From positions 9,982,001 through 10,046,000 of the forward strand of contig NZ_JAPEOK010000001.1 in the NCBI RefSeq assembly GCF_026341515.1: 64,000 bases of DNA, given 5' to 3'. This stretch comes from Streptomyces sp. NBC_00878. GTDB lineage: Bacteria > Actinomycetota > Actinomycetes > Streptomycetales > Streptomycetaceae. The notes beneath the pieces are model-generated. The model was given only the letters and a program-made list of their open reading frames with translations. It ran no database searches and was not told where the DNA came from. Of this stretch, positions 1-8,621 are shown one piece after another; the first letter of the stretch is position 1; each line of letters opens with the position of its first letter. A program made the translations under genes and the position numbers.

Positions 1-731
1 GCCTCGAAGGACGGGAAGTACGCGGCGAGCGTGGCCGTCGCCACCGGGACGGGCCGCAGCCGCAGCGTCGCCGAGGTGATCACCGCGAGGGTGCCCTCGG
101 AGCCGGTGAGCAGGGCGGTGAGGTCGTAGCCGGTGACGCCCTTCACCGTACGGCGGCCGGTCCTGATCACCGTGCCGTCCGCGAGCACCGCCTCCAGACC
201 GAGCACGCTGTCCCGCGTCACGCCGTACTTGGCGCAGCGCAGGCCGCCCGCGTTGGTCGCGATGTTCCCGCCGATCGTGGACAGCGCGGCGCTCGCCGGA
301 TCGGGCGCGTACCGCAGCCCGTGGGCGTCGGCCGCGCGGTCCACCTCCGCGGTGATCACGCCCGGTTCGACCACCGCGAGCTGGTCGTCCGCCGACAGTT
401 CCAGGATGCGGTTCATCCCGGACAGGTCGAGGACCAGCACACCCTCGCCCGCGGTCGCGCCGCCCGACAGACCGGTGCCCGCGCCCCGCGGTACGACCGG
501 CACTCCCAGGGCATGCGCGTGCCGAAGGGTGACCGTCACGTCCTCGGTGCGCCGGGCGTGGACGACCGCCAGGGGACTGCCGTCGGAGCGGGCACCGGAA
601 CGGTCGGTGGCGTGCGCGGCCAGCGTGCGCGGATCGGTGGCCAGCCGGTCGGGGGCCAGGTCACGGGCCAGCAGCCCGAGCAGTTCGGCGGCCTTCGTGG
701 ATTCGAGAGCGGTCGTCGCGGGAGCGGTCAC
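1..731 (-). CDS. FAD-binding oxidoreductase (GlcD-like), C-terminus beyond window
   Basis: About 243 N-terminal residues are visible; the gene continues past the left edge. The FAD-binding type 4 (PCMH) fold is recognisable from PRGAGTGLSGG near residues 82-92, the STIGGNIATNAGG stretch and the GYDLTALLTGSEGTLAVIT stretch, all typical of glycolate/D-lactate oxidase-type flavoproteins. The GTG start at 731 overlaps the stop of the upstream flavoenzyme gene as GTGA, so translation is probably coupled. It is the last visible gene of a long minus-strand operon dominated by sulfonate/sulfur genes, so an oxidation step on a carbon skeleton released by desulfonation is a reasonable inference. The substrate cannot be told from sequence. 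Confidence 0.85.
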   Translation of the reverse strand, partial: MTAPATTALESTKAAELLGLLARDLAPDRLATDPRTLAAHATDRSGARSDGSPLAVVHARRTEDVTVTLRHAHALGVPVVPRGAGTGLSGGATAGEGVLVLDLSGMNRILELSADDQLAVVEPGVITAEVDRAADAHGLRYAPDPASAALSTIGGNIATNAGGLRCAKYGVTRDSVLGLEAVLADGTVIRTGRRTVKGVTGYDLTALLTGSEGTLAVITSATLRLRPVPVATATLAAYFPSFE

Positions 732-1888
732 AGGTCGAGTGCCTTCGTTCCGATGGCGAACAGGGAGACGTCCTCCTGGGGCGCGTGCACGGGCGCGCAC
801 TGGATGTCACGGAAGTGCCGCTCCAGAGGATTGCCGCGGGCCAGTCCAGGATTGCCGAGCAGCCGCACGGCGAGTTCCACGGCCCGGACCGCGTGCCGGT
901 CGGCCAGCACGCGCGCGCCGAGGGCCTGCTCCGGCGGGTAGGCGGAGTCGCCGGCGTCGACCCGCGCCGCTCCGTCGAAGAGCAGCTGTTCGGCGGTGGC
1001 GAGGAGCACCTCGATCTCCCCGGCCGTCCGGCGGAAGCGGTCGGTACGGGCCACCGGGTGACCGAGATTGGCGGGCACGCGCGCGTGCGCGAAGGTGTGG
1101 AAGAACGCCTGCGCCGCACGCGCGACCCCCACGTACAGGGCGGCGAGCGGGAGATGGAGCGAGGCTCCGGCCCGGTTGTCCTGCTCGCTCGCGGGACCGT
1201 ACGGGCCGAGCCCGATGACGTGCTCGCATGGGACCTCCACGTCCCGGAACGTCACGTCGTGGCTGCCGCTCGCCCGTAGCCCCAGCTGGTCCCACCGGTC
1301 GGTGATCTCGATGCCCGGGGAGCCGCCGGGCACCAGGAACGTGCCCACGCGCGGCTCCGCCTCATCCGTGGTCGCCCACACCAGGAACCAGGCCAGCCCC
1401 TCCGCCCCCGTCACGAACCGCTTGCGTCCGCTGACCGACCAGCCGTCCGCCGTGCGCCGGGCGACCGTCGCGGGCAGTCCGCCCCGCGCGGGAGAACCCA
1501 GATCGGGCTCCACGCGCGCGTGGTTGACGAGAACCGGCCGCTCCTCGGACTCCTTGAGCACGCGCGCGTACAGCTCCTCGGGCCACGTCGGTCGTACGGC
1601 CTCGCGGGCGTGGGTGTTGAGGGTCATCGCCGTGATCAGGGCGACGGACGGATCGCCCCGGCCGAGGGTGTGCAGGATGCGCGCGGTCTCCTCGACCCGG
1701 GCGCCCCGGCCGCCGTACCGCTCCCCGACGGTCGCGGTGAGCAGCCCGGCCTCGTGCACCACCTGGACGGACTCGGCGGGAAAGGCACCCGACCGGTCGT
1801 ATCCCACGGCGAGTTCGGCGAGGCGCGCGATCATGTCCGGGTTCGCGTCCGGGCTCATGTCCGGGTTCGCGCGGGAGTTCACGGTCAC
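728..1888 (-). CDS. Acyl-CoA dehydrogenase-like flavoprotein (SfnB/DszC-type)
   Basis: 386 residues with the acyl-CoA dehydrogenase fold: an N-terminal helical domain containing ERYGGRGA, a central beta domain (GRKRFVTGAEG and LGLRASGSHDVTFRDVEVP) and a C-terminal helical domain. Members of this superfamily in sulfur operons (SfnB, DszC, DmoA-linked proteins) are FMNH2/FAD-dependent oxygenases or dehydrogenases acting on dimethylsulfone, sulfides or sulfonates. Position in this operon, directly after a sulfonate-type binding protein and SsuD-like monooxygenase, suggests that role rather than fatty-acid oxidation. Start is GTG, overlapping the upstream stop as GTGA; a run of NPDM repeats near the N-terminus is odd and may mean the true start lies a few codons downstream. 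Confidence 0.8.
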   Translation of the reverse strand: MTVNSRANPDMSPDANPDMIARLAELAVGYDRSGAFPAESVQVVHEAGLLTATVGERYGGRGARVEETARILHTLGRGDPSVALITAMTLNTHAREAVRPTWPEELYARVLKESEERPVLVNHARVEPDLGSPARGGLPATVARRTADGWSVSGRKRFVTGAEGLAWFLVWATTDEAEPRVGTFLVPGGSPGIEITDRWDQLGLRASGSHDVTFRDVEVPCEHVIGLGPYGPASEQDNRAGASLHLPLAALYVGVARAAQAFFHTFAHARVPANLGHPVARTDRFRRTAGEIEVLLATAEQLLFDGAARVDAGDSAYPPEQALGARVLADRHAVRAVELAVRLLGNPGLARGNPLERHFRDIQCAPVHAPQEDVSLFAIGTKALDL

Positions 1889-2895
1889 AGGGCCTTCTCC
1901 AGATCGGTGTCGAGTGCGCGGCTCCAGAAGGACTTCACGTCCAGCTTCTCCTTCAGGGCGCCCAGTTCGGTGAACGCGTCGGCGACCTTCTGCTGCGAGG
2001 CGATGGTGTCGTCGCCGACCGTCCTGGCCTGGGTCGGGCGCTGCGCCTGCGCGTCACGGAAGTCCTTCTCCGCCTGGGCCACGGGCTGGTGCGTCGCCTT
2101 GGCGACGACCTTCGCGAACTCCTGCTCGCGGCCGTCACGGATGTACGCGTACGCCTCGGTGATCCGGGCGATCAGATCGGCCGCGGCGGCCCGCCGGGCA
2201 GGGCTCTTCAGCACGCTGTCGCGGGCCGACCAGAGGAAGTTGCCGGACAGGACGTCCTTGCCCGAGCCGACCGTGACGGCGCCCTGCTGGTGCGCGGTGA
2301 TGACGGACGTGCCGTAGGACGCGAAGGCGTCGATGCCGCCGCCGTTCAGGGCGGCGAGCCCGTCGTTGGGCAGGAGAGGCTTGGCGTCGATGTCCGTCCA
2401 CTTCAGACCCGCCCGCTTGAGCAGCTCGTACAGGAAGTAGTGGGCGGTGGTGTTCTGCACGTAGCCGACCTTCTTGCCCTTCAGACCCGCGATGTCCTTC
2501 ACCTCCGAGCCCTTCGGGACGACGACTTCCTGATTGAGGGTGCTGCCGCGCTGTACGGCGACGACCTTGAAGTTGGGCTTGCCGTCGGCGGCCGCGAAGA
2601 TCGGCGGGATCTCGCTGGAGGAGGCCAGGTCGAGGGCTCCGGCGCGGACGGCCTGGAGCTGCTGGTCACCGCCCTGGAACAGACTCCACTTCACCTTGTA
2701 AGGAGTGTCGTCGAGGCGGGCGAACTTGAGTACGGCCTCCTCGTTCTTCCAGCCGGTGGCGCCGACGGCCAGCGTCACCGAGGAGAGGTCGGAGGAGGAC
2801 GAGGACTCGGCCCCCGCGTCGCCTCCGCAGGCCGTGGCGAACGGCAGCAGCAGGGCGAGCGCGGCGGTGGACGTGAGCAGGGTGCGACGGAACAC
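1885..2895 (-). CDS. ABC transporter substrate-binding lipoprotein, sulfonate/taurine type (SsuA-like)
   Basis: 336 residues. The N-terminus has basic residues, a hydrophobic stretch and a lipobox ending ATAC-GG (Cys near 23), so it is an exported lipoprotein. The mature part follows the NMT1/SsuA type II periplasmic-binding fold: VTLAVGATGWKNEEAVLKF, a QAVRAGALDLA motif and GLKGKKVGYVQNTTAHYFLYELL. It is the second such protein in the operon; only one permease/ATPase pair is visible, so both may feed one importer with different substrates. The GTG start at 2895 has GGAG six bases upstream. Exact ligand is unknown; sulfonate, sulfate ester or taurine is inferred from neighbours. Confidence 0.85.
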   Translation of the reverse strand: MFRRTLLTSTAALALLLPFATACGGDAGAESSSSSDLSSVTLAVGATGWKNEEAVLKFARLDDTPYKVKWSLFQGGDQQLQAVRAGALDLASSSEIPPIFAAADGKPNFKVVAVQRGSTLNQEVVVPKGSEVKDIAGLKGKKVGYVQNTTAHYFLYELLKRAGLKWTDIDAKPLLPNDGLAALNGGGIDAFASYGTSVITAHQQGAVTVGSGKDVLSGNFLWSARDSVLKSPARRAAAADLIARITEAYAYIRDGREQEFAKVVAKATHQPVAQAEKDFRDAQAQRPTQARTVGDDTIASQQKVADAFTELGALKEKLDVKSFWSRALDTDLEKAL

Positions 2896-3001
2896 GGAGT
2901 CTCCATGAGAGGAATCGATTCAGACGGCGATGTACGGAGGACGGGGGACGGCGGAGGGGGAGGACGAGAGGGGGGCAAGAAGGGGACGTCGGGCCGCGAA
3001 G

Positions 3002-4102
3002 TCAGGCGGCCCGGTCCGCCGCGGCGCGGTGGGCGAGCTCCTGCCGGACCAGCGGCAGGATGTGACGGCCGTAGTCGATGGCGTCGTTGAGCGGGTCGTA
3101 GCCACGGATCGACAGCAGGTCGCAGCCGATGTCCACGTAGTCGAGCAGCGCCTTCGCGACCGTCTCCGGGGAGCCGACCAGCGCGGTCGAGGCCCCCGCC
3201 GCGTTGGTGGCGACCGCCGGGGCCGTCCACAGGCAGCGGTCGTGCACCTCGCCCCGCTCGGCGATGTCCAGCAGCCGCTGCGAACCGACGTTGGCGGGGC
3301 GGCCGCTCGTCTTGTAGTGGCGCAGCAGCTCGGTGTTCTTCGCCTGGTCCTTCAGCACGCCCAGGGTCTGGTGCGCCTTCTCCCAGGCCAGCTCGTCGGT
3401 GGGCGCGATGATCGGGCGGAACGACACCCAGATACGGGGACGGGGGCGCCCGGCGGCGTCCGCGACCGCGTTGACGGCGGCGATCTGCTCGGCCGTCTCC
3501 TTCAGCGGCTCGCCCCACAGCCCGAAGATGTCACCCTGCTGCCCGCCGACGCGGTACGCGTCCTGGGAGGATCCGCCGACCGAGATCGGGACCAGGCCGT
3601 TCACCGGCTTCACATCCGAGTAGTAGCCCTCGAACGTGAAGTACGTGCCCTCGTGGGACACAGGCCCGTCGGCCTGCCACACCTTCCGCAGGATCTGGAT
3701 GTACTCGTCGGAGCGCTCGTACCGCTCCTTCTTGTCGAGGTAGTCGCCCTCGCGGTGCTGCTCCTCGTCGCTGCCCCCGGAGATGATGTGCAGCGTCAGC
3801 CGGCCGTCGCTGATCCGGTCGAGGGTCGCGAGCGCACGGGCCGCGTGCGTCGGGAAGATGACGCCCGGCCGGTGCGCGAGGATCGGGCGGATGCGCTCGG
3901 TGTGGGTGGCGACGAACTGGGCCACCTGGAAGGCGTCCGGTGAAGCCGAGTGATAGGCGACCAGCGTGTGGTCGAAGCCTCCGTCGTCCAACGCCCGGGC
4001 GTACCTGCGCAGATGGTCGACATCGAGACCGGTACGGCTCGCGGCGGCAGGACCGGACGCCCCGGCGTCGGTGTGCACGGCGCTGATGAACTCGACAGGC
4101 AT
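3002..4102 (-). CDS. LLM-class FMNH2-dependent alkanesulfonate monooxygenase (SsuD-like)
   Basis: 366 residues, the usual SsuD length. The bacterial luciferase-like TIM barrel is clear: the ARALATLDRISDGRLTLHI segment, ISGGSDEEQHREGDYL (SsuD-family signature region), RSDEYIQILRKVW and a C-terminal LLDYVDIGCDLLSIRGYDPL. Known SsuD enzymes use reduced FMN and O2 to cleave the C-S bond of sulfonates, giving an aldehyde and sulfite in the cytosol. An AAGGAG ribosome site precedes the ATG. It lies between two sulfonate-type binding proteins. No flavin reductase (SsuE) is visible in the operon, so reduced flavin must come from elsewhere or from beyond the left edge. Confidence 0.88.
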   Translation of the reverse strand: MPVEFISAVHTDAGASGPAAASRTGLDVDHLRRYARALDDGGFDHTLVAYHSASPDAFQVAQFVATHTERIRPILAHRPGVIFPTHAARALATLDRISDGRLTLHIISGGSDEEQHREGDYLDKKERYERSDEYIQILRKVWQADGPVSHEGTYFTFEGYYSDVKPVNGLVPISVGGSSQDAYRVGGQQGDIFGLWGEPLKETAEQIAAVNAVADAAGRPRPRIWVSFRPIIAPTDELAWEKAHQTLGVLKDQAKNTELLRHYKTSGRPANVGSQRLLDIAERGEVHDRCLWTAPAVATNAAGASTALVGSPETVAKALLDYVDIGCDLLSIRGYDPLNDAIDYGRHILPLVRQELAHRAAADRAA

Positions 4103-4166
4103 GGCGAACTCCTTTGCTCGGAAAGCCGCTTGAGGGCTCTCGGCGGCTATTCAGTGCTCTCGGCGG

Positions 4167-5147
4167 CTACTTGAGGACGGAGGCGTCGGCGGACTTCGCT
4201 ACGTCGACGTTCGGGTCGAGGACACCGATCCCGTGCATCAGGTCGGCGACGTCCTGGACGGTCCCGTTCACCTCGGGCGTGACGGGCAGCACCTTGCTGT
4301 ACGCGGCCGAGGCCAGGGTCTTCGCGATCGCGGGGTCGGCGCCGTTGCGCTCGACGATGGCGTCGGCGTACGCGTCCTGGTGGGTGCTGGTCCACTTCAG
4401 GGCCGTACCGAGCCGCTTCAGGAAGTCGCCGAGCGCGGCCTTCTTCGCCTTGTCCGCGAGGGCCTTCTCGGAGGCGCCGATGAATCCGTAGCCGCTGATC
4501 CGACCGTCGGCGCCGTCCACGAGGAGCCTGCCGCCCTGCTGGAGGCCGACCGCCTGGTAGACCCCGAAGGTCGCCCAGACCTCGATCTTCCCGGAGGAGA
4601 AGGCGGCCTGCGCGTCGGTCGGCAGCAGGTACTGCACCTTCACGTCGGAGTACTTGAGGCCGTTCTGCTGAAGCACGTTGGCGAGCAGGTACTCGGCGAT
4701 GCTGCCCTTCGCGGAGGACACCACGACCTTCTTGCCCTTGAGGTCCTTCACGCTCTTCACGTCCGAGTCCTCGCGGACCACGATCCCGGTGTGGTGCCCG
4801 TCGTTCTTGAGGGCGGCGACGTTCTTGAACTTCACTCCGCCGCTGAGCGCCTGGAGCGCGGGCAGGTCCGCGGAGTACGTGGTGTCGGCGGCGCCCGCCT
4901 GCACGGCCTGGTAGAGCGGGGCCGCGCCCTCGAACTCCGCCCACTTCACCTTGTAGCCGGCCCCCTTGAGAGCACCGGATCCCGCGAAGATCGTCTGGAG
5001 GGTCTTGGCCTGGTCGCCGATGGTGAGCGTGACGTCCGAGGAGCCGCCGGCCGTGTCCGCGGCGGAATCCCCTCCGCATCCCGTCACCGTCAGCAGGGCG
5101 CTCAGACCGAGAGCGGCGGCGAGCGTACGGAAGGTGGTGCGCTTCAC
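4167..5147 (-). CDS. ABC transporter substrate-binding lipoprotein (SsuA-like)
   Basis: 326 residues with a signal peptide and lipobox LTVTGCGG (Cys about residue 24), then an NMT1/SsuA-type binding fold: VTLTIGDQAKTLQTIFAGSG, YQAVQAGAADTTYS, SVKDLKGKKVVVSSAKGS and IEVWATFGVYQAV. The GTG start at 5147 overlaps the ATPase stop as GTGA. It directly follows the permease and ATPase genes, so it is the natural binding partner of that importer. Sequence differs considerably from the second binding protein at 1885-2895, suggesting a different ligand rather than a recent duplication. Confidence 0.87.
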   Translation of the reverse strand: MKRTTFRTLAAALGLSALLTVTGCGGDSAADTAGGSSDVTLTIGDQAKTLQTIFAGSGALKGAGYKVKWAEFEGAAPLYQAVQAGAADTTYSADLPALQALSGGVKFKNVAALKNDGHHTGIVVREDSDVKSVKDLKGKKVVVSSAKGSIAEYLLANVLQQNGLKYSDVKVQYLLPTDAQAAFSSGKIEVWATFGVYQAVGLQQGGRLLVDGADGRISGYGFIGASEKALADKAKKAALGDFLKRLGTALKWTSTHQDAYADAIVERNGADPAIAKTLASAAYSKVLPVTPEVNGTVQDVADLMHGIGVLDPNVDVAKSADASVLK

Positions 5148-5971
5148 GAGGTGTTCCCTTCGGGGGTACGGGAGTTGGGGGTACGGGAGTTGGGGACGTC
5201 GGAGGTGCCGGTGTGGGTGACGCCGAGCCAGCCGAGCAGGCGGGCGCGGAGCGTGACGAACTCGGGGGCGGTCAGATCGCGGGGGCGGGGCAGCTCGACG
5301 GTGACCTCGTGGGCGATGCGCCCCTCGTCCATCACCAGGACGCGGTCGGCGAGCAGCAGTGCCTCCTCCACGTCATGCGTGACCAGGAGGATCGCGCAGC
5401 CGTGCCGCTCCCACAGCTCGGCGACGAGCTGCTGCACCTTGCCGCGGGTCAGCGCGTCGAGGGCGCCGAACGGCTCGTCCAGGAGCAGGAGTTCGGGCTC
5501 GCGGACGAGGGCACGGGCCAGCGAGACGCGCTGGGCCTGACCACCGGAGAGCGTCTTGGGCCAGACGGTGGCCCGCTCGGCGATCCCGACCTCGTCCAGC
5601 GCCTTGTCGGCCAGCGCCCGGTCGGGCCGGCCGGGCAGCCCGAGGACGACATTGCGCCACACCTTCAGCCAGGGCAGCAGCCGCGGCGACTGGAACGCGG
5701 CGCTGCGCCGGGCGGGCACGGTCACCTCGCCGCCGATCTCGTCGTCGAGCCCGGCCAGGATGCGCAACAGGGTCGACTTGCCACAGCCGCTGTGGCCGAG
5801 CAGGGCCACGAACTCGCCCTCACGGATGTCGAGATCGAGCTCGTGCAGCACGGTGTTGCCGTCGAACGCGCGGGACAGCCCCCGGATCTCGACGCTGTTC
5901 CCCACGGTCGTAGCGGTCGCCGGCGCGGGCTCGGACTTCACGGTGTTCACGGTGTTCGCGGTCATGGTCAC
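5144..5971 (-). CDS. ABC transporter ATP-binding protein, sulfonate importer (SsuB-like)
   Basis: 275 residues. Walker A GHSGCGKST at about 59-67, signature LSGGQ at about 141-145, Walker B LLLLDEP at about 161-167, then the switch histidine in LLVTHDVEEALLLAD. This arrangement, with the ...GALDALTR segment, is typical of the SsuB/TauB/NrtD family. The start is taken as the GTG at 5971, which overlaps the permease stop as GTGA; an ATG two codons later (5965) is an equally possible start. The C-terminus carries a short direct repeat of NSRTP, produced by a tandem repeat in the DNA around 5165-5195. It energises the adjacent permease. Confidence 0.92.
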   Translation of the reverse strand: MTMTANTVNTVKSEPAPATATTVGNSVEIRGLSRAFDGNTVLHELDLDIREGEFVALLGHSGCGKSTLLRILAGLDDEIGGEVTVPARRSAAFQSPRLLPWLKVWRNVVLGLPGRPDRALADKALDEVGIAERATVWPKTLSGGQAQRVSLARALVREPELLLLDEPFGALDALTRGKVQQLVAELWERHGCAILLVTHDVEEALLLADRVLVMDEGRIAHEVTVELPRPRDLTAPEFVTLRARLLGWLGVTHTGTSDVPNSRTPNSRTPEGNTS

Positions 5972-6852
5972 GCCTCGCCGTCGAAGGAGGCACGCCAGCC
6001 CAACAGGCGGCGCGAGAGGACCCGTACGGCGAAGTCGCAGGCGAGGCCGAGCAGCGCGTACACGGCGAGGCACAGCACGATGACGTCCGTACGGAAGTAC
6101 TGCTGGGCGTTGCTCATCAGATAGCCGAGCCCGGCGTCGGCGTTGATCTGCTCGGCGAAGACGAGGGCCAGCCAGGCGGTGGAGAGGGCGTACCGGAGTC
6201 CCACGAGGGCCCCGGGCAGCGCGCTCGGCAGGATGACGTACCGGATCAGACCGAGCCTGCCGAGCCCCATCATCCGTGCGGCCTCGACGAGCCCGGCGTC
6301 GGTGGAACGGATGCCGCCGTAGATGTTGAAGTACAGCGGGTAGGTCACGCCGAGGGCCACCAGCGCGATCTTCGGCGTCTCCTCGATGCCGAACCAGACG
6401 ATGAACAGCGGGATCAGACCGACCCACGGAATCGCCCGGAACATGCCCATGGAGGAGTCGATGACGTCCTCCCCGAGCCGGAACAGCCCGGCGAGCAGGG
6501 ACAGCGACAGCGCGACCGTGCCTCCGATGAGGAAGCCCGTCGCCGCGCGGCGCCCCGACGCGGCGATGGCGCTGGGCAGTTCGCCGTTCTTGGTCAGCTC
6601 GACGGCCTGGTCCACGACGTCCACGGGCGAGGCGAGCACGGACTCCGGGAGCACACCGGTGACGGAGCCCAGGAGCCACAGGAGCACCAGCCCGACCGGT
6701 CCGGCGGCCCGGCGTACGGAACGGGGGACGGACAGGCGGCGGCGGGGGAGGTGCGCCGTACCGCGGATGGTGACGCGGGCCGGTGAGGGCTCGGCGGGCG
6801 GTTCGGGCTTCTTCAGTACCGGGGCTGTCACCCCGATCTGTTGCGTCGGCAT
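5968..6852 (-). CDS. ABC transporter permease, sulfonate importer (SsuC-like)
   Basis: 294 residues with about six membrane segments. The binding-protein-dependent transport signature is present: the EAARMMGLGRLGLIRYVILPSALP region (EAA loop) followed by ALPGALVGLRYALSTAWLALV. Start chosen at the ATG at 6852 because GAGAGG lies about eight bases upstream. A further in-frame ATG at 6906 overlaps the upstream stop (TGATG) but has no visible ribosome site. Together with the ATPase and binding protein it forms a complete importer of the SsuABC/TauABC type, which brings sulfonates into the cell. Confidence 0.9.
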   Translation of the reverse strand: MPTQQIGVTAPVLKKPEPPAEPSPARVTIRGTAHLPRRRLSVPRSVRRAAGPVGLVLLWLLGSVTGVLPESVLASPVDVVDQAVELTKNGELPSAIAASGRRAATGFLIGGTVALSLSLLAGLFRLGEDVIDSSMGMFRAIPWVGLIPLFIVWFGIEETPKIALVALGVTYPLYFNIYGGIRSTDAGLVEAARMMGLGRLGLIRYVILPSALPGALVGLRYALSTAWLALVFAEQINADAGLGYLMSNAQQYFRTDVIVLCLAVYALLGLACDFAVRVLSRRLLGWRASFDGEA

Positions 6853-6905
6853 GGCGGTTTTCCTCTCGGGACGGCAGAAGGCGGTTCGGGACTGCTCGGT
6901 GCGCA

Positions 6906-7751
6906 TCAGGACGGCAGGGAACCGGTCGCCGCGGGGCGGTCGGGATCGGCGGACCAGGCCGACCAGGAGCCGGGGAAGAGCGTCGCGTCGAAACCGGCGA
7001 TCGCGAGGGCCGCGATCTGATGGGCCGCGGTGACACCGGACCCGCAGTACACGCCGATCTCCGCCGCGTCTCCGGCACCCCGGTCCTCGAACCGCTTGCG
7101 CAGCACCTCCGGCGGCAGGAACGTCCCGTCGGCCGCGAGGTTCTCGCCGGTCGGGGCGGAGACCGCGCCCGGGATGTGGCCCGCGCGAGGGTCGACCGGC
7201 TCCTGCTCACCGCGATAGCGCTCTCCGGCGCGGGCGTCCAACAGCAGCCCCGCGACGGCCAGTCGGGCCGCCCCGTCCGCGTCCGTCGCCGGCAGCCCGC
7301 CCGGCCGGAGGACGACGTCCCCCGGCTCCGGTGCGCCCGGACCCGACTCCAGAGGCAGCCCCGCCGCCCGCCACGCGCCCAACGCCCCGTCCAGCAGGGT
7401 CACTTCCGGCACTCCGGCCCAGCGCAGCAGCCACCAGGCACGCGCCGCCGCCGTGTTGCCCAGGTCGTCGTGGACGACGACCGGACGCCCGCCCCCGAGA
7501 CCCCAACTCCGCGCCGCGGCCTGCAGATCCACGAGGTCCGGCAGCGGATGACGGCCGCCCTCCGGGCTCGGCGGACCGGCCAGCTCGCGGTCCAGGTCGA
7601 CGTACACGGCCCCCGGGATGTGGCCGGCCGTGTAGTGGTCCCGGCCGTGCGGGTCACCCAGCGCCCAGCGCACGTCGAGCACGACGGGCGGCTGCCCGGA
7701 GGCGAGCAGCTCGCGCAGTTCCGCGACCGTCGTCGTCACCCGGGCGCTCAT
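6906..7751 (-). CDS. Thiosulfate/3-mercaptopyruvate sulfurtransferase, two rhodanese domains
   Basis: 281 residues in two rhodanese domains. The N-terminal one (LDVRWALG ... GHIPGAVYVDLDREL) has no cysteine at the active-site position (VVHDDLGN), as usual for the inactive half. The C-terminal one carries the active loop YCGSGVTAAHQ with Cys about 236; CGSGVT is the form seen in 3-mercaptopyruvate sulfurtransferases, rather than the CRKGVT of classical rhodanese. It would transfer sulfane sulfur between thiosulfate or mercaptopyruvate and acceptors. The ATG at 7751 overlaps the hydrolase stop (ATGA). Presence in the operon supports an inorganic/organic sulfur assimilation role. Confidence 0.9.
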   Translation of the reverse strand: MSARVTTTVAELRELLASGQPPVVLDVRWALGDPHGRDHYTAGHIPGAVYVDLDRELAGPPSPEGGRHPLPDLVDLQAAARSWGLGGGRPVVVHDDLGNTAAARAWWLLRWAGVPEVTLLDGALGAWRAAGLPLESGPGAPEPGDVVLRPGGLPATDADGAARLAVAGLLLDARAGERYRGEQEPVDPRAGHIPGAVSAPTGENLAADGTFLPPEVLRKRFEDRGAGDAAEIGVYCGSGVTAAHQIAALAIAGFDATLFPGSWSAWSADPDRPAATGSLPS

Positions 7752-8470
7752 GCGAGACCCTCCGCGATCGCGGGGAGCTCGGGGGAGAGGCGCAGCCGTT
7801 CGAGGAAGAGGACGACCGTGGCGGCGGCGGTGCGGTGCAGCGCGTCGTTGAGCACGTCGTGCCGGCCGCCCTTGAAGGTCACGGTCCGCACGTCGGCGTG
7901 CCCCTCGTACGCGCTGAGCGCATCGGCGAGTGGGCTCACCGTGTCGTCGGCGCCGTGCAGGGCCAGCACCGGGACCCGCACGAGATCCAGGCGCGGCTCC
8001 GGCAGGTCCGGGGTCGTGTCCAGTGCCCCGCGCCGGAAGCCCGGGTCGTTGGTGAGGCGTGCCTGGTGCGTGGGGCAGGCGGTGCGTGCCTCGACCTCGG
8101 CTTCCCAACTCCCGGACGCCCAGGGGGCGGTGGGCAGACCGGCCAGGATCAGCGCGTCGATCCCCGGGGTCTGCTCGGCGGCGAGCCGAGCGGCGTACAG
8201 GGCACCCGTGTCCGAGCCGACCAGCACCTTCGGGCCGGGCAGTGACTCGTCGGCGAGGAGCTTGGCCGCGGCGTCGAGCACGGACGGATCGGCGACCGGG
8301 TCACCGAGGGCGCGTACGCGGTAGGCGTCGAAGGCGAGCCGGCGGCCGAACCGCTCGTACACGCCCCCGTGCTCGCCCCGGCCGGCCAGCACGATCAGCG
8401 TGCCGCGGGCGGCGAGACCTTCGGGCTCGTCCCAGGAGGTGGACGGCGGGGTGGACAGCGAGGAGGGCAT
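7748..8470 (-). CDS. Alpha/beta hydrolase
   Basis: About 240 residues. Strand and loop pattern TLIVLAGRGEHGGVYERFGRRL, then LALHGADDTVSPLADAL (the Asp region) and GGRHDVLND (catalytic His region) indicate an alpha/beta hydrolase of the lysophospholipase/monoglyceride lipase type. The nucleophile elbow reads GSDTGALYA, with Asp where Ser is usual in GxSxG (G-S-D-T-G), so the catalytic residue may be the Asp or the adjacent Ser; this is worth noting. Start ATG at 8470 has GGGAG ten bases upstream. It is the first full gene of the sulfur operon after the leader ORF. Substrate unknown; sulfate ester or thioester cleavage is only a guess. Confidence 0.8.
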   Translation of the reverse strand: MPSSLSTPPSTSWDEPEGLAARGTLIVLAGRGEHGGVYERFGRRLAFDAYRVRALGDPVADPSVLDAAAKLLADESLPGPKVLVGSDTGALYAARLAAEQTPGIDALILAGLPTAPWASGSWEAEVEARTACPTHQARLTNDPGFRRGALDTTPDLPEPRLDLVRVPVLALHGADDTVSPLADALSAYEGHADVRTVTFKGGRHDVLNDALHRTAAATVVLFLERLRLSPELPAIAEGLA

Positions 8471-8601
8471 GAGGAAGCAACTCCCTTGTTCAGGGCAGGG
8501 GAAAGGAAGAGCGGGGCAGCGGAGGAGCGCGGGGGAGGAGCGGCGGCCCGTCCACACGCGTCAGGACAGCCGAGACACGATCAGTGGAGGGCGAGCGGGA
8601 A

Positions 8602-8616
8602 CGCCGGTGACCGGCG
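8602..8616 (-). promoter_or_regulatory. Hairpin just after the leader ORF (possible attenuator)
   Basis: CGCCGGTGACCGGCG is a perfect inverted repeat (6 bp stem, TGA loop) starting five bases after the stop of the leader ORF at 8622-8708 and about 130 bases before the first structural gene. No T-tract follows, so if it regulates it would act by ribosome position, Rho access or pairing with alternative segments. Confidence 0.35.
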
Positions 8617-8621
8617 GGGAA

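Noticed and set aside
133..1218. Long plus-strand open frame over the FAD oxidase and acyl-CoA dehydrogenase genes
   Set aside because: It is antisense to two well-supported minus-strand genes, is rich in Arg/Ala/Pro and has no family motif; typical high-GC shadow frame.
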